DNA of 64,000 bases from Kiritimatiellota bacterium (GCA_013151865.1 JAADHN010000026.1:36236-100235), one strand, 5' to 3'. Numbered from the stretch's first letter, positions 51,340 to 61,660 are shown. Numbers and translations: made by a program. The notes: generated by a model not told the origin, from the sequence alone.

Positions 51340-54161
51340 ACCTGAAACGGATCCTGCTTGCCTTTGTTCTATGTGCCGGAAACGCCGTGTGCGCCCCGGC
51401 GACCCTGCCTCCGTTGAGCATTGTGCTGGGTCCCGAAAACCGCGGCGCCGGCCTGTCGGCGCCCTCTGCCGGCGACGGCGTCAACGTGCCGGAAACGGTC
51501 GCCGGCGCGACCGTGCGCCGCATCGGTCCCGGATCGCGATACCTCTATGTCCGCATCGACGACGCGGCCTACGAGAAGGCGGCCCCCGTCGACCTGTACG
51601 TCGCCGCGGAAGTGCTCGACGACGGTTTCCGCAACGTCACACTCCAGTACGACAAGGCCGCACCGAAGCCGAACCTCGGCACCAAGTACACGGCGGCACG
51701 GGGCGCCGCCCTGCTGTTGGGGCGGGGCGGAGTCCGCACGCTCTTCTTTTTTCTTCCCCGTGCTCGTGTGGGGCATGGCCAGAATCACGGCGCGGATTTT
51801 CGCTTGTGCGCCGCGGCACTCGCCGTGCGGCGCATTACGGTCACCACCCGTCGGCCAAAGGGGTTCGCGCTCTCCCAAACCCTCGATCCTGCGACACTGA
51901 CCGCGTTCGAAGTCAAGCGCCCGCCCGGTATGGAACTGACTTTCGGCAACGACGCCGACGAGACCGAGGCCGCATTGCTCCGTGCAATCTCCGCAACCAG
52001 CGTCGAGAGTTATGTGGATTGGGCCGGTGTCGAGCCGAAGAAAGAGGGTGGCTGGGACTGGTCCAAGTGGGACCGACAGGTGGACATCCTCCGCCGCCAC
52101 GGGCTCAAATGGGTGCCTTTTCTCATCGCGGGCCCGGCCTATGCCACCCCGTTGTGGTGGCACGACAGTCCGTATTCGCATTACTTTCGCTGCCTCGAAC
52201 ACGGCAAAGAAAGCAAGGTTCAGTCTCTCTTCAATCCGGACTTGCCCCGGTACATCGAGCGTTTCCTGCGCACCTTTGCGGCGCGCTACCGGGACAGCGG
52301 CGTCATCGAGTCCGTGTTGCTCGGGGTCTCGGGCATCTATGGCGAGAGCATCTATCCGGCCGGCCCGACGGGCGGCTGGACTGCGCGTCTCACCGGGGCC
52401 TACCACAACCATGCCGGCTGGTGGGCCGACGACCCCTTCGCGCGGATCGCCTTCCGCCGGGCCATGCGCCGCAAATACTTTTTCCTCTTCCGACTGAACC
52501 GGGCCTGGGGCAGGGACTTTCGGTCGTGGAACGACGTGTCCACATTTCTGCCCGACAAAGCCCCCAACGACCGCGCCCGTGCCGATTTGGCTCAGTGGTA
52601 CCAGCAAGCCATGACCGATTGGGCCGAATTCTGGGTCCGCACCACGCGCCGCCACTTCCCGCGAACCGAGATTTACCTGTGCACCGGCGGCAACGGCCGC
52701 CCCCTGCTCGGGGCCGATTTCACGGCCCAGGCGAAGGCCATAGCCCCTTACGGCGCCGGCATCCGCATCACCAACGAGGCAAGCGATCTGGCGGCCAATT
52801 TCACTGTCACCCGCGAGGTGGCCACCGCCACCAGGCTCTACGGCGTCTTCGCCGGGTTCGAACCCGCCGGGCGCGTGGACGCCCGCGGCGTCGTGGCCCG
52901 CGTTTTTAACGCGACCGCCTCCGGTGTGCGACAGCTCCACTATTACAAGCCGAACCTATTCCAGGCCGGCGATGCACTGCGGAATTTCCGGGAGTTCGCC
53001 CCTCTGCTCGTGCCCCGGGACCCGCTCGTCACCACCGCCTTCTACGTGTCGCGCGAAACGTGGGAGGTGGACCCCAGCGCGATCCACCCCATGTATGCCG
53101 TCGCACGCCGCCTGCGCGATGTCGTCGACTACGATATGGTCACACGCTGCAGCGTCCGCGACGGCGTGTTGCGTGGACATCGGGCTCTCATTCTCGTCGA
53201 GTCGGACGTGCTCGAACCGGAGTCGGCGCGTCGGGTTCGCCGTTGGGTGGAACGCGGTGGCCTGCTCATTGCCGCCACCCGCCCGGGCCATCCGCTCGCA
53301 AAGCGCCTGTACGACCTCGAACAGTGGCGGGAACGACTGTTTCCCGGTGCCGTGAAGAGCATCTCGGACAAACTGTTGTTTCGGACCCTTGCCCCCGGGA
53401 GCGCCCCCGTATCCTGGCGCCTGGAATTGGGCCGTGACGGCGATGGCGACTGGATTTTCGGCGACTGGCACAAACAGGAACGGGGCCTGGAATGGCCTCG
53501 TATACCGGATGCACGAAAGCGTTGGAGCGGGGCACGGTCGGGTATCCTGCTGCCGACGCGACCGGGGGCTGCGTACAGGCTCCGGATCGATGCCTACCTT
53601 CCCTCCTACGCTCGGACCGCCCAGGGCAATACGGTCCGTATCAACGGCGCCCCTGTCGGACGGCTCGACAGACCCGGGGCCGTGCTCTACGAATTCACCG
53701 TCCCCAAGGATGTGGTCGGAGGCTCGGCCCTGGCCCGATTGGAACTCGATATCCGCACCTGGGTCCCGGCCGAGTGCGGGGACAGCACCGACCGTCGTCG
53801 ACTCGGCGTGGCTGTGCGCACAATCGAGTGGGTGCGCAAGGGAGCGGGGACCGCCCGGTTCGGCGTCGCATCCATCCGTTGGACCGTGGACCGGCGCCAA
53901 CTCCGCAAGCACGCGCGGCGGGTGGGGAAAGGCTGGTCCGTTCTTTTTTCGGGACTCGGCGCGGCCCCCGACACGTTCGCCCGTGTTGCCGGACTGCTTT
54001 TGGGGCGGACCGGGAGCTTCCTGCCCGAGCTGCCGGCCGTCTTTCCCGAGGACGGACGGCTCGACGGCGTGTATACGACGCGGACCTTGAGCGGCGCCAT
54101 TCTTCGGTACGACGCCGACCGCGCCCGGATCACGATCGAAGGGCCGTCGCGCGCGCCGTGA
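51336..54161 (+). CDS. Exported clan-A glycoside hydrolase-like protein (GH42/GH14-like)
   Basis: 941 residues. Signal peptide (about 1-19, ILLAFVLCAGNAVCA). A beta-rich N-terminal region precedes a TIM barrel (about 205-560) with the opening 'WAGVEPKKEGGWDWSKWD', GVSGIYGES (candidate acid/base Glu) and IRITNEASD (candidate nucleophile Glu). The tail (about 670-930) is beta-rich with DARKRWSGARSGI. The layout and glutamates match clan GH-A enzymes such as GH42 beta-galactosidases or GH14-like proteins; the family is not certain. It should cleave a polysaccharide outside the cytoplasm. The start overlaps the RCK stop as ATGA. Confidence 0.75.
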   Translation: MNLKRILLAFVLCAGNAVCAPATLPPLSIVLGPENRGAGLSAPSAGDGVNVPETVAGATVRRIGPGSRYLYVRIDDAAYEKAAPVDLYVAAEVLDDGFRNVTLQYDKAAPKPNLGTKYTAARGAALLLGRGGVRTLFFFLPRARVGHGQNHGADFRLCAAALAVRRITVTTRRPKGFALSQTLDPATLTAFEVKRPPGMELTFGNDADETEAALLRAISATSVESYVDWAGVEPKKEGGWDWSKWDRQVDILRRHGLKWVPFLIAGPAYATPLWWHDSPYSHYFRCLEHGKESKVQSLFNPDLPRYIERFLRTFAARYRDSGVIESVLLGVSGIYGESIYPAGPTGGWTARLTGAYHNHAGWWADDPFARIAFRRAMRRKYFFLFRLNRAWGRDFRSWNDVSTFLPDKAPNDRARADLAQWYQQAMTDWAEFWVRTTRRHFPRTEIYLCTGGNGRPLLGADFTAQAKAIAPYGAGIRITNEASDLAANFTVTREVATATRLYGVFAGFEPAGRVDARGVVARVFNATASGVRQLHYYKPNLFQAGDALRNFREFAPLLVPRDPLVTTAFYVSRETWEVDPSAIHPMYAVARRLRDVVDYDMVTRCSVRDGVLRGHRALILVESDVLEPESARRVRRWVERGGLLIAATRPGHPLAKRLYDLEQWRERLFPGAVKSISDKLLFRTLAPGSAPVSWRLELGRDGDGDWIFGDWHKQERGLEWPRIPDARKRWSGARSGILLPTRPGAAYRLRIDAYLPSYARTAQGNTVRINGAPVGRLDRPGAVLYEFTVPKDVVGGSALARLELDIRTWVPAECGDSTDRRRLGVAVRTIEWVRKGAGTARFGVASIRWTVDRRQLRKHARRVGKGWSVLFSGLGAAPDTFARVAGLLLGRTGSFLPELPAVFPEDGRLDGVYTTRTLSGAILRYDADRARITIEGPSRAP

Positions 54162-54288
54162 CGGAAAGGCGGACCGTCGGGAACAAACTTGGCCCGGCCC
54201 TGTCTTGAAACCGGTCCCAAGTCCCTTGCGGCCTCGTCCCCCGCTCGACCGCCCGGGCAATCACGTCAAAGAAAAAGGACACCGACCC

Positions 54289-55107
54289 ATGAGCCGGAAC
54301 CTGCTGAAAGCCTACGAAGACACCGAATTCCTCAAGCGCGACGAATGCCGGCCGGTCCGTCTGCAGCTCGAGCTGCTCAAGCCGGAAATCATCATCCACG
54401 AGCACGGTATCGACTCGACTATTGTCCTGTTCGGCAGCGCCAGGATCCCGGAACCGGGAAAAGCCCGGGAGCAACTCGATGACGCCTTGTCTGCTCTCGA
54501 GGCCGACCCGGATTCGCCCGAGGCCAAACGCGCGGTGCAGGTGGCGCGTCACAGGGTCGAACTCAGTTGCTGGTACGCGGTAGCCCGGGAATTCGCTGCA
54601 TTGGTCAGCGGCTGCTGTCAGATTCAGGGACGCTGTTCGTACGTCATTATGACCGGCGGCGGCGGCGGGATTATGGAAGCCGGCAACCGCGGCGCGGCCG
54701 ATGTGGGCGCCAAGTCCATCGGCCTCAATATCAGCTTGCCTTACGAACAGGCGGCCAATCCATACATTCCGGACGACTTGGTTTTCTACTTTCACTACTT
54801 CAGCATCCGCAAAATGCATTTTCTCCTGCGGGCCAAGGCGCTGTGCGCTTTCCCCGGCGGGTTCGGCACCCTCGACGAACTCTTCGAGACCCTCACCCTG
54901 ATTCAAACCGGGAAAATCCGCCCCATGCCCGTCGTGCTCTTTGGCCGCGAATTTTGGGAAGACGCCATCCATTGGCGCAAATTCGCCGAGTACGGCCTGA
55001 TCGACCTCCGCGACCTGGACATATTCCACTACTGCGAAACCGCGCAGGAAGGCTGGGACTACATTCAGGGGTTTTGGCGCGACCGGGAAGATACGAGGCA
55101 GACATGA
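54289..55107 (+). CDS. LOG-family (TIGR00730) phosphoribohydrolase-like protein
   Basis: 272 residues. FGSARIPEPGKAR at the front and MTGGGGGIMEAGNRGA then PGGFGTLDELFE are the Rossmann and catalytic motifs of LOG-family proteins, which remove ribose-phosphate from cytokinin-type nucleotides and, in bacteria, from other nucleoside monophosphates. Long insert helices (about 60-90) and the longer length resemble the 'lysine decarboxylase-like' bacterial branch. No signal peptide. AAGGA lies 9 bases before the ATG at 54289, an ATG further up (54205) being less likely. The role here is unknown; neighbours do not help. Confidence 0.88.
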   Translation: MSRNLLKAYEDTEFLKRDECRPVRLQLELLKPEIIIHEHGIDSTIVLFGSARIPEPGKAREQLDDALSALEADPDSPEAKRAVQVARHRVELSCWYAVAREFAALVSGCCQIQGRCSYVIMTGGGGGIMEAGNRGAADVGAKSIGLNISLPYEQAANPYIPDDLVFYFHYFSIRKMHFLLRAKALCAFPGGFGTLDELFETLTLIQTGKIRPMPVVLFGREFWEDAIHWRKFAEYGLIDLRDLDIFHYCETAQEGWDYIQGFWRDREDTRQT

Positions 55108-55307
55108 ACCCCAGCGATCTCGTCTCGGCGGCGCCGTTTGTCTCCCCCGGCGAAACTTGACGCACAGTGTCGGGCCCGCTAAACTGTCGAGCCGTGTTCC
55201 GCGCCCGCGGTCCCCGCGACCATTCGTCCCGTGAAAAAGGGGGACCGCCCGAAACAGCGGCGCTTGGCTCGGCCGTTATACCCGAACCTCGAGCTGAAGA
55301 GGTGGCG

Positions 55308-56231
55308 ATGCAGGCACTCGAAGCGATTGCGGACAACTTGAATCGCGTGATTCGCGGCAAGCCCGAAGCGGTCGAGCTGCTCCTGACGGTATTGTGCAGC
55401 AATGGACATGTGCTGATCGAGGACGTCCCCGGCGTGGGCAAGACCACCCTCGCCAAAGCCCTGGCCCGCTCCATTCAAGGCGATTTCCACCGGCTCCAGT
55501 TCACTCCGGACCTGCTGCCTACCGATATCGTGGGCGGCATGGTGTACTCGCCGCGGACCGGGGATTTCTCGTTTCGACCGGGCCCGGTGTTTTGCCATGT
55601 CCTGCTGGCCGATGAGATCAACCGAGCCTCCCCCCGCACCCAGTCCGCCTTGCTCGAGGCCATGAGCGAAGGCCAGGTCACCATTGACGGCTCACCCCGG
55701 GCGCTCGCGTCCCCGTTTATTGTCATTGCCACGCAGAATCCCATCGAGTATCACGGGACGTATCCCCTGCCCGAAGCCCAGCTCGACCGATTCGCCATGC
55801 AGATCGAACTCGGCTATCCCGACGAAGAAGAGGAGCTGTGCGTTGTCACGGACCAGAAGGTGCGCCATCCTCTGGAGGACATCCGGCCGGTGGCTACCAC
55901 CGCCGACATCGTCGAGGTGCAGGAACGCGTCCGAAATATCGAGGTCGACCCGAGCGTGCTCCGCTACATCGTGGCCCTGGCTCGGGCCACGCGGACCGAG
56001 TCCCGGCTTCAGCTCGGGGCCAGCCCCAGGGCTGCTCTCATCCTCTTCCGCACCAGTCAGGCCCTGGCCCTGATCCGGGGCCGCGACTATGTCGTGCCGG
56101 ACGACCCCAAAGAACTGGCCGTGCCCGTACTGGCCCATCGCGTGATGCTCGACGCCAAATCCTCTTATGCCGGTGTCGGTAAGGCGGACGTGATCGCCGA
56201 GATCGTCGAACGGGTGAAGACCCCCGTGTGA
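55308..56231 (+). CDS. MoxR-family AAA+ ATPase
   Basis: 307 residues, the normal MoxR size. Walker A EDVPGVGKTTLAK (about 38-50), Walker B VLLADEINRA, and the MoxR signature ATQNPIEYHGTYPLPEAQLD followed by a C-terminal lid with SPRAALILF. MoxR ATPases act as chaperones or activators, usually beside DUF58 and VWA proteins; none of those is in the window, so it is an orphan here. AGAGG lies 7 bases before the ATG. Assembly of envelope or metal-enzyme complexes is the general family role. Confidence 0.92.
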   Translation: MQALEAIADNLNRVIRGKPEAVELLLTVLCSNGHVLIEDVPGVGKTTLAKALARSIQGDFHRLQFTPDLLPTDIVGGMVYSPRTGDFSFRPGPVFCHVLLADEINRASPRTQSALLEAMSEGQVTIDGSPRALASPFIVIATQNPIEYHGTYPLPEAQLDRFAMQIELGYPDEEEELCVVTDQKVRHPLEDIRPVATTADIVEVQERVRNIEVDPSVLRYIVALARATRTESRLQLGASPRAALILFRTSQALALIRGRDYVVPDDPKELAVPVLAHRVMLDAKSSYAGVGKADVIAEIVERVKTPV

Positions 56232-56651
56232 GCGGGCGTATCCTCAATCCGGTTTCATGACAGGTCCCCAATCGCTGCTGTCGGGAAAGCGTTGAATCTC
56301 CGGCATGACGCGTCGCTGTCAACCCCGCCCGGAGACATTTGGAGAGAGGGGTCTGCCTGGCAACGTTCCCCGCCCGCCCATCGGCCCGTGACGGACTCGG
56401 GATTTCCGGTTCCGAGGCGCCCTCCCTCCCGGCCGAACTCCTGACAAGAACAGCGGCCTCGTTCCGGAATGAAAGTCCCTTATCCAGCCCCGCAGTCCGA
56501 GCCGGGCCCTCGGCGGGGCAAGCAGGGCGAATGCGGTTATGGTATGAGCGACAGTGACGGTGCTCAACCCCGAGACCGATTGTGACCACGGCCAATCCCA
56601 TACGCCGTCGCAACGGTCGTTGAATACTCCACACACGGGAGATCCTGCAGT
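56232..56651. other. Intergenic region before the GH116 gene
   Basis: About 420 bases, no gene seen. Contains a 7-bp inverted repeat GCCCCGC/GCGGGGC (56487-56493 and 56513-56519) with a 19-base loop. A GGGAG site lies 10 bases before the next ATG. Confidence 0.35.
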
Positions 56652-59231
56652 ATGGCCAAGCGTATTCCGTATTCGCGGGGGGAATTATTCGGCGGCAGTC
56701 CGGTTCGGCGCTTTTCGGGAAGGCACCTGGACGAAATCGCTTTTCCGCTCGGCGGGATCGGCGCCGGTTGCGTGAGCCTCGGCGGCTGGGGACAGCTTCG
56801 GGACTGGGAGATCTTCAATCACCCGAATAAGGGGTTCAACAGTGCCGCGAGTTTCTTTGCCTTGCGCTGCAAGCAGAAGAAGCGCCGCAGGTCCACGGTC
56901 CGGCTGCTGCAGGGACAGCCGGGCGGCAGTTATGTGAGCAGCGGCCATGGCGTTAGGGCGTGGAACGCCAAATTCCCCGCGTTCCGCCGGTGCGAGTTCG
57001 AGGGGGAGTTCCCGTTTGCCCGGGTCCGCCTTCGGGACAGCCGGTCGCCGGTGGAAGTCGAACTCGAGGCGTTCAGCCCCTTCATCCCGCTGGACGACCG
57101 CAACAGCAGTCTGCCGGCGGCCTTTTTCACGTTCCGCCTACGCAACCGGTCGTTGAATCGGGTCGAATTGCGTTTGTTGGCCATGATCGAAAACCTGGTG
57201 GGTTACCCCGAATTGGGCGGCTGTCGCAACGCGGTCGAGACACTGCCCGAAGGTTGCGGAGTGCGCATGGGCACTCGAAAGCACGAACCGGGATCGCCCC
57301 GGTACGGTTCCATGGCGCTGGTCACCCCGTTCCCCGATACGATCGGAACGGCCCGGGCCGTTTCTTCCCTCGCGTTCGACGGCGCCTGGGAGTTTTGGGA
57401 AGCGGTCACCCGAAAGGGGGAGTTTCCCATGGTCCTGGACAATGCCGATAGCGACGAAAAGAACACCTTGACCGGCGGCCTGATCCTGAAAACGGACCTC
57501 GAACCGGGGGCGGAGATCGAGATGCCGGTGATCCTGGCATGGCACAGTCCGGTCTCCGATGCCGGCGGGAAGCCATGGAAAACCTATACCGGCGCCTTGT
57601 TTGAGGACGCGTGGGCCGTCGCCCGGTACGCTCTGGCAAACCGGGATGAGCTGATGCGCCGCAGCCGGTCGTTCTCGCAGCTCCTTCACGGCAGCACGCT
57701 CCCCGGGCCGGCGGTCGAAGCGGTGAGTTCGCAGCTTTCGATCCTGAAAACTCCCACCTGCCTCCGCTTCGAGGACGGTGCGTTCTGGGGCTGGGAAGGC
57801 TGCAGCGACCGGTCCGGTTGCTGCCCGGGCTCATGCTCGCACGTATGGAACTACGCCCAGGCGTTGGCTTGGCTTTTTCCCGCCCTCGAACGAAGCGTCC
57901 GAGAGCAGCATTTCGCCCTTAACATGGACCCGGACTCCGGGCGCATGTGTTTCCGCCAATCGCTGCCGCCCGGGAGCCCGTGCAACATTGCCGGGTTCCA
58001 TCCGGCCGCGGACGGTCAGCTCGGCGGGATCCTTAAGGTCTTTCGGGAATGGAAGATCAGTGGCGACAACGAGTGGTTGCGCCGCGTGTGGCCGACTTGC
58101 CGCCGGAGCCTCGAATTTGCCTGGGAATACTGGGACGCGGACCGGGACGGTGTGATCGAAGGCGTGCAGCACAATACGTACGACAACGAGTTCTGGGGGC
58201 CGAACCCGATGATCGGCACGTTCTATCTCGGGGCGCTGCGTGCCGGGGCCGAGATGGCTCGATTCCTGGGGGAGTCTGAGCGTGCCCGGGACTACGACCG
58301 CTTGTTCGAGTCAGGCCGGCGCTGGATCGAGGAGCATCTGTTCAACGGACGTTGGTACCGGCAGATCATCAATCCCGAAGCCGGCCGCCATTCTGCGCAT
58401 CCGAGCGGCCATTTGCACGAGGGCGAGCAGATTCCACGATACCAATTCGGGGAAGGGTGCCTGTCGGACCAGCTCATCGGCGAGTGGTACGCGGCCATGC
58501 TCGGCCTCGGACCGCTGCTGGACCCGGAGCACGTGCGGACAGCCCTCAAGAGCATCTTTAAACACAACTGGAAACCGGACCTGAGCGATCACGCCTGCCT
58601 CTTGCGGGCGTACGCCCTCGCCAAGGAGGCCGGTCTCCTCCTGTGCACTTGGCCGGGCGTCGAGTCGCCCCCCTATCCGTTCTGGTTCTCGAGCGAAGTC
58701 TGGTGCGGCATTGAGTACCAAGTGGCCGCCCACATGATCTGGGAGGGACTGCAAGCTCAGGGAATGAGCATCGTCAAAGGGGTCCGTGACCGCCACAACG
58801 GTCTGCGCCGGAACCCATACAACGAGTTCGAGTGCGGCCACCACTATTCTCGGTCCCTGGCCAGCTACGCCCTCCTGGGGGCGTTTGCCGGGTTCCGGTA
58901 CGACGGAAGTCGGGGGCACGTTCGTTTCGCGCCGCAGTGGCGCCCGGAAGATTTCCGCTGCTTCTTCTCGGTGGGCAGCGGCTGGGGGGTGTTTGTACAG
59001 ACGCGCAAACGCGGGGTCGCCGAGGTTCGGATCGAGATCGAGGAAGGCGAACTCTTCGTCCGCTGTCTGGCATTGCCTGGGGAGGCGCCCGACCGCCCGG
59101 TCGAAGTCCGGCTCGGGGCCTTGGAGTTGATCGTCCAAGTCGAAGCCGACGGGGGCGGGACGAGTTTGGTGTTCGAGTCCGGAGTGACCGTCGCGCCCGG
59201 GACACCCCTATGCGTCCGAATCGGTGTTTGA
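56652..59231 (+). CDS. GH116-type beta-glucosidase (GBA2/DUF608 family)
   Basis: 859 residues, normal for bacterial GH116. An N-terminal beta-sandwich opens with FPLGGIGAGCVSLGGWGQLR, a hallmark of the family, and leads to an (alpha/alpha)6 barrel with HNTYD (507-511), GPNPMIGTFYLGALRA and SDQLIGEW, whose Asp606 matches the family acid/base. GH116 members hydrolyse beta-glucosides or beta-xylosides, including glucosylceramide in GBA2. No signal peptide is visible, so an intracellular enzyme is likely. GGGAG lies before the ATG. It lies alone on its strand and just before the sialidase-like pair. Confidence 0.9.
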   Translation: MAKRIPYSRGELFGGSPVRRFSGRHLDEIAFPLGGIGAGCVSLGGWGQLRDWEIFNHPNKGFNSAASFFALRCKQKKRRRSTVRLLQGQPGGSYVSSGHGVRAWNAKFPAFRRCEFEGEFPFARVRLRDSRSPVEVELEAFSPFIPLDDRNSSLPAAFFTFRLRNRSLNRVELRLLAMIENLVGYPELGGCRNAVETLPEGCGVRMGTRKHEPGSPRYGSMALVTPFPDTIGTARAVSSLAFDGAWEFWEAVTRKGEFPMVLDNADSDEKNTLTGGLILKTDLEPGAEIEMPVILAWHSPVSDAGGKPWKTYTGALFEDAWAVARYALANRDELMRRSRSFSQLLHGSTLPGPAVEAVSSQLSILKTPTCLRFEDGAFWGWEGCSDRSGCCPGSCSHVWNYAQALAWLFPALERSVREQHFALNMDPDSGRMCFRQSLPPGSPCNIAGFHPAADGQLGGILKVFREWKISGDNEWLRRVWPTCRRSLEFAWEYWDADRDGVIEGVQHNTYDNEFWGPNPMIGTFYLGALRAGAEMARFLGESERARDYDRLFESGRRWIEEHLFNGRWYRQIINPEAGRHSAHPSGHLHEGEQIPRYQFGEGCLSDQLIGEWYAAMLGLGPLLDPEHVRTALKSIFKHNWKPDLSDHACLLRAYALAKEAGLLLCTWPGVESPPYPFWFSSEVWCGIEYQVAAHMIWEGLQAQGMSIVKGVRDRHNGLRRNPYNEFECGHHYSRSLASYALLGAFAGFRYDGSRGHVRFAPQWRPEDFRCFFSVGSGWGVFVQTRKRGVAEVRIEIEEGELFVRCLALPGEAPDRPVEVRLGALELIVQVEADGGGTSLVFESGVTVAPGTPLCVRIGV

Positions 59232-59692
59232 ACCCCCGCACGCCCCAAAGGGTCCATTTTCCCCGCCGCGCCGCCGCCAGCCGTTTCTTCTCCGCCCGTT
59301 CCGGAACGATCACACCCGTAGCCATCTTCCGCACGAACAACTTCGACCCGATGATCGCGCCGTCCGACCGGTACCGGACCCGACGTCGCGTCGGTCGCGT
59401 CCGATTGCACCACGACGTGAATCGCTGCTGCAAGTCCTTGATGAAGCACGAGATGTCCCGCATTCGCGCCCGTCATCGCTTCCGGATGTCTGCCACGTCG
59501 TCCCCGTGGTGCGGGCGGGCCCCGGCCGCAATGCCTTTTTTGCCTGTAGAGCACACAGAACCCCCGCGACCGCTGTCGGCCACGACGGCACTTCCATCTC
59601 GCCCGCCACAGTCTGTCCCTGGAAGCGCCGGTCGCCGGTCCGGAATCAACCGGAAAAAGCCCTTCCCGAAATCCCCGCGATGTCTTCTGCGT
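59232..59692. other. Intergenic region with repeat copy A
   Basis: About 460 bases between the convergent GH116 and sialidase-like genes. It holds repeat copy A (59545-59590), described separately. No conserved gene was found. Confidence 0.4.
59545..59590. repeat. Hairpin repeat, copy A
   Basis: A 46-base unit that aligns without gaps to 63058-63103 at 39 of 46 positions. Both begin TGTAGAGCA and contain AGAACCCC, GCGACCGC and the loop sequence GGCCAC. It forms a 6-bp hairpin, GCTGTC-GGCCAC-GACGGC, with one G-U wobble. Compared with copy B, one base pair is swapped (T-A here, A-T there), which keeps pairing. Lies downstream of the stop of the second sialidase-like gene. Confidence 0.7.
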
Positions 59693-61426
59693 TCACCGGT
59701 TTGCCGCCGCCTTGATTCCTGTATGCGGCGCCCAATGCTCGCGGATCATCTGTGGTGTATCCCAGACGAGACAGTTCCGGAAAGCGCCGGTGGACCGGTC
59801 CGTGAAGAAGCCGATGCGCCCTGCTGCGAGCCCACTGTCGTACACACCGACGTAAACCGCCCGATCCTTGACCTTGATCGCGCCTTGAATGAGGTTGCCG
59901 CGAGCTTTCACCTGCATTTGGATCCAGGCGCCTTTTGCGGGCGCGTCGAACAGCCGCATGCCGCCCAGGACCGTGACGTGTTCGTTCTCAACTTTGACCA
60001 TCACGGCCATCGGCCATCCGAGACCGATGCTGAACGTATCGCCAGGTGTGTAGTTCGCGGAAAGCGTCGCCTGCTGAATTGCCGGCGGAAAATAGGTCTT
60101 GTACAAAGGATGATCGGGGAGGAGCGTCAGGAACGCGTAATACGAACCGCCGGTCGGCGACACACGAAAGACGACTCCAGTCAGGCCGTCCGCGCGCAAA
60201 TCGACGCGCAAGTGCGGGTCCGTCAGTGGGTTGCCTTTGAGCATGGCTCGGGCAAATCGCGTGTCCGGATCGGTCTGTTCGATGAGATCGACCCGGCGTT
60301 GCCAGATGCGGAACTGTCGGATGCTGCCGTCGAACCAGTACGGATACGGTGCGTCGCCGACATTGTGCTGTGTAACGCACAAGACCAGGTTTTTCCCGGC
60401 GGCGACCATCTTTCCGTAGTATGAAGTCAGGCGTACGGAAGAGCGGCGCCAGGTTGCCCCGTCGTCCGCGGAATACCAGTGTCCTTCGATGCCCCAGTAC
60501 CAGATCACGCCATTCTCGCAGCGAATCAGTTCGGGCATGCCGGAATTCCGAAACGGCAGGGCCGTCGGGGGTGCGGCTTCATACCGACCCGGTCCGATGC
60601 GTGTGAGGAAAGTCTGCATCGGCGCTCCAGGATCGCAGCGGATCACAGCCAGGATTCGACCGTCGGCCAATTCGACCATGGCGTTTTCCTCGCAGGACCT
60701 TTTCAGGATGTCCGCGTTGATTCCCTTGGGACACAAGAACTGCGTCGATGTCCAGGTTCTGCCGCCATCGGTGGATTCCCGGACGGCGATCAGGCACTGG
60801 TCCCAGGTCTGCTTGCCTGCTTTTTTCCAGCGCAGCCATTCGTCCAATCCCGGCGTGGACACCAACCGTCCGTCCCGGCAGCACAGGGTTGCCATGCCAT
60901 GACGAATGAGCTTGCCGTCGAGCGTGGTGGCGAAGCGCAGGTTTGCCCCGCGCGGATTCTGCTCGACACCCAAATTGCGCCAAGTGGCGCCCCGGTCCGT
61001 CGATTCGAGAGTCGGGAACACACATTTCGTCCTGGCCACGGCATCTTCGGGGCCAATCCGCATGTGGTGTTCTTCGCAGAAGGCCTCCCAGGCGGCGGGC
61101 GATTTCCCGCGTCCGTACCAGGGCCGATAACTGGGTTTGAGACCGGGGGCGCCGGTGATCTGGGCGAAACAGGTGCGAAGGGTCCCGTCTTTCGTTTTCC
61201 AGAGACCGACCCAGGCCAGGTGACCGGGTTCTTCCGGACTGAAGTAGATGTCCCGTGTCTCGCTCCGGTAGATTTCGGCGTCCGGCGTAATGTGCCAGCG
61301 GCCCGTCCGCAGGGCCGCGTGCGCCGTCGGGTGGCCGACAAAGCGTTCAGCGACGACCGGTCCATCCGCCGCTCCCCGAAGTCCGGCGAGAAGTCCGACA
61401 AAGGGTAAAAGCCAGCGCGCATTCAT
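59693..61426 (-). CDS. Exported sialidase-like beta-propeller protein with C-terminal lectin-like domain
   Basis: 577 residues. Signal peptide (about 1-19, WLLPFVGLLAGLRGA). A six-bladed propeller (about 30-400) has Asp-box motifs STDRGATW, STDGGRTW and SADDGATW. A C-terminal domain (about 410-577) with beta strands resembles a LamG/concanavalin-like jelly roll. It is probably a secreted sialidase or related exo-glycosidase; the catalytic Arg triad and Tyr/Glu pair were not checked, so a non-enzymatic sugar-binding protein is possible. GGAGG lies 7 bases before the ATG at 61426. It is in one minus-strand transcript with the sialidase-like gene at 62866. Confidence 0.78.
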   Translation of the reverse strand: MNARWLLPFVGLLAGLRGAADGPVVAERFVGHPTAHAALRTGRWHITPDAEIYRSETRDIYFSPEEPGHLAWVGLWKTKDGTLRTCFAQITGAPGLKPSYRPWYGRGKSPAAWEAFCEEHHMRIGPEDAVARTKCVFPTLESTDRGATWRNLGVEQNPRGANLRFATTLDGKLIRHGMATLCCRDGRLVSTPGLDEWLRWKKAGKQTWDQCLIAVRESTDGGRTWTSTQFLCPKGINADILKRSCEENAMVELADGRILAVIRCDPGAPMQTFLTRIGPGRYEAAPPTALPFRNSGMPELIRCENGVIWYWGIEGHWYSADDGATWRRSSVRLTSYYGKMVAAGKNLVLCVTQHNVGDAPYPYWFDGSIRQFRIWQRRVDLIEQTDPDTRFARAMLKGNPLTDPHLRVDLRADGLTGVVFRVSPTGGSYYAFLTLLPDHPLYKTYFPPAIQQATLSANYTPGDTFSIGLGWPMAVMVKVENEHVTVLGGMRLFDAPAKGAWIQMQVKARGNLIQGAIKVKDRAVYVGVYDSGLAAGRIGFFTDRSTGAFRNCLVWDTPQMIREHWAPHTGIKAAANR

Positions 61427-61462
61427 GGTGCAACCTCCGATCAAAGCATGAATAAACCGTCT

Positions 61463-61570
61463 CTACCCCGCCCGGACATTGCTGATGGTCCACGCCGATG
61501 GTTCGTCGCCGTCGAGCATCTTCCGGCCCATAATGAACGCAGTCTGCCGGACCTTTTCCTCAATGTTCAT
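61463..61570 (-). CDS. Small ORF candidate (35 aa) between two sialidase-like genes
   Basis: The reading starts ATG at 61570 and gives MNIEEKVRQTAFIMGRK... ending TISNVRAG, with ordinary protein composition. No SD is seen. The same frame is open back to the TGA of the upstream sialidase-like gene (61661-61663), so it could also be a 3' extension reached by stop read-through, or the remnant of a longer gene. It ends 36 bases before the downstream sialidase-like start. No family recognised; treat as tentative. Confidence 0.3.
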   Translation of the reverse strand: MNIEEKVRQTAFIMGRKMLDGDEPSAWTISNVRAG

Positions 61571-61660
61571 GCGGCCCGGAAGGCCCGCTGACCCGCGCGT
61601 CTGCGGCGCGTTCGGGATCACGATACGGGCATGACTCCCGCCGGTTTTTTCCGGACATGA

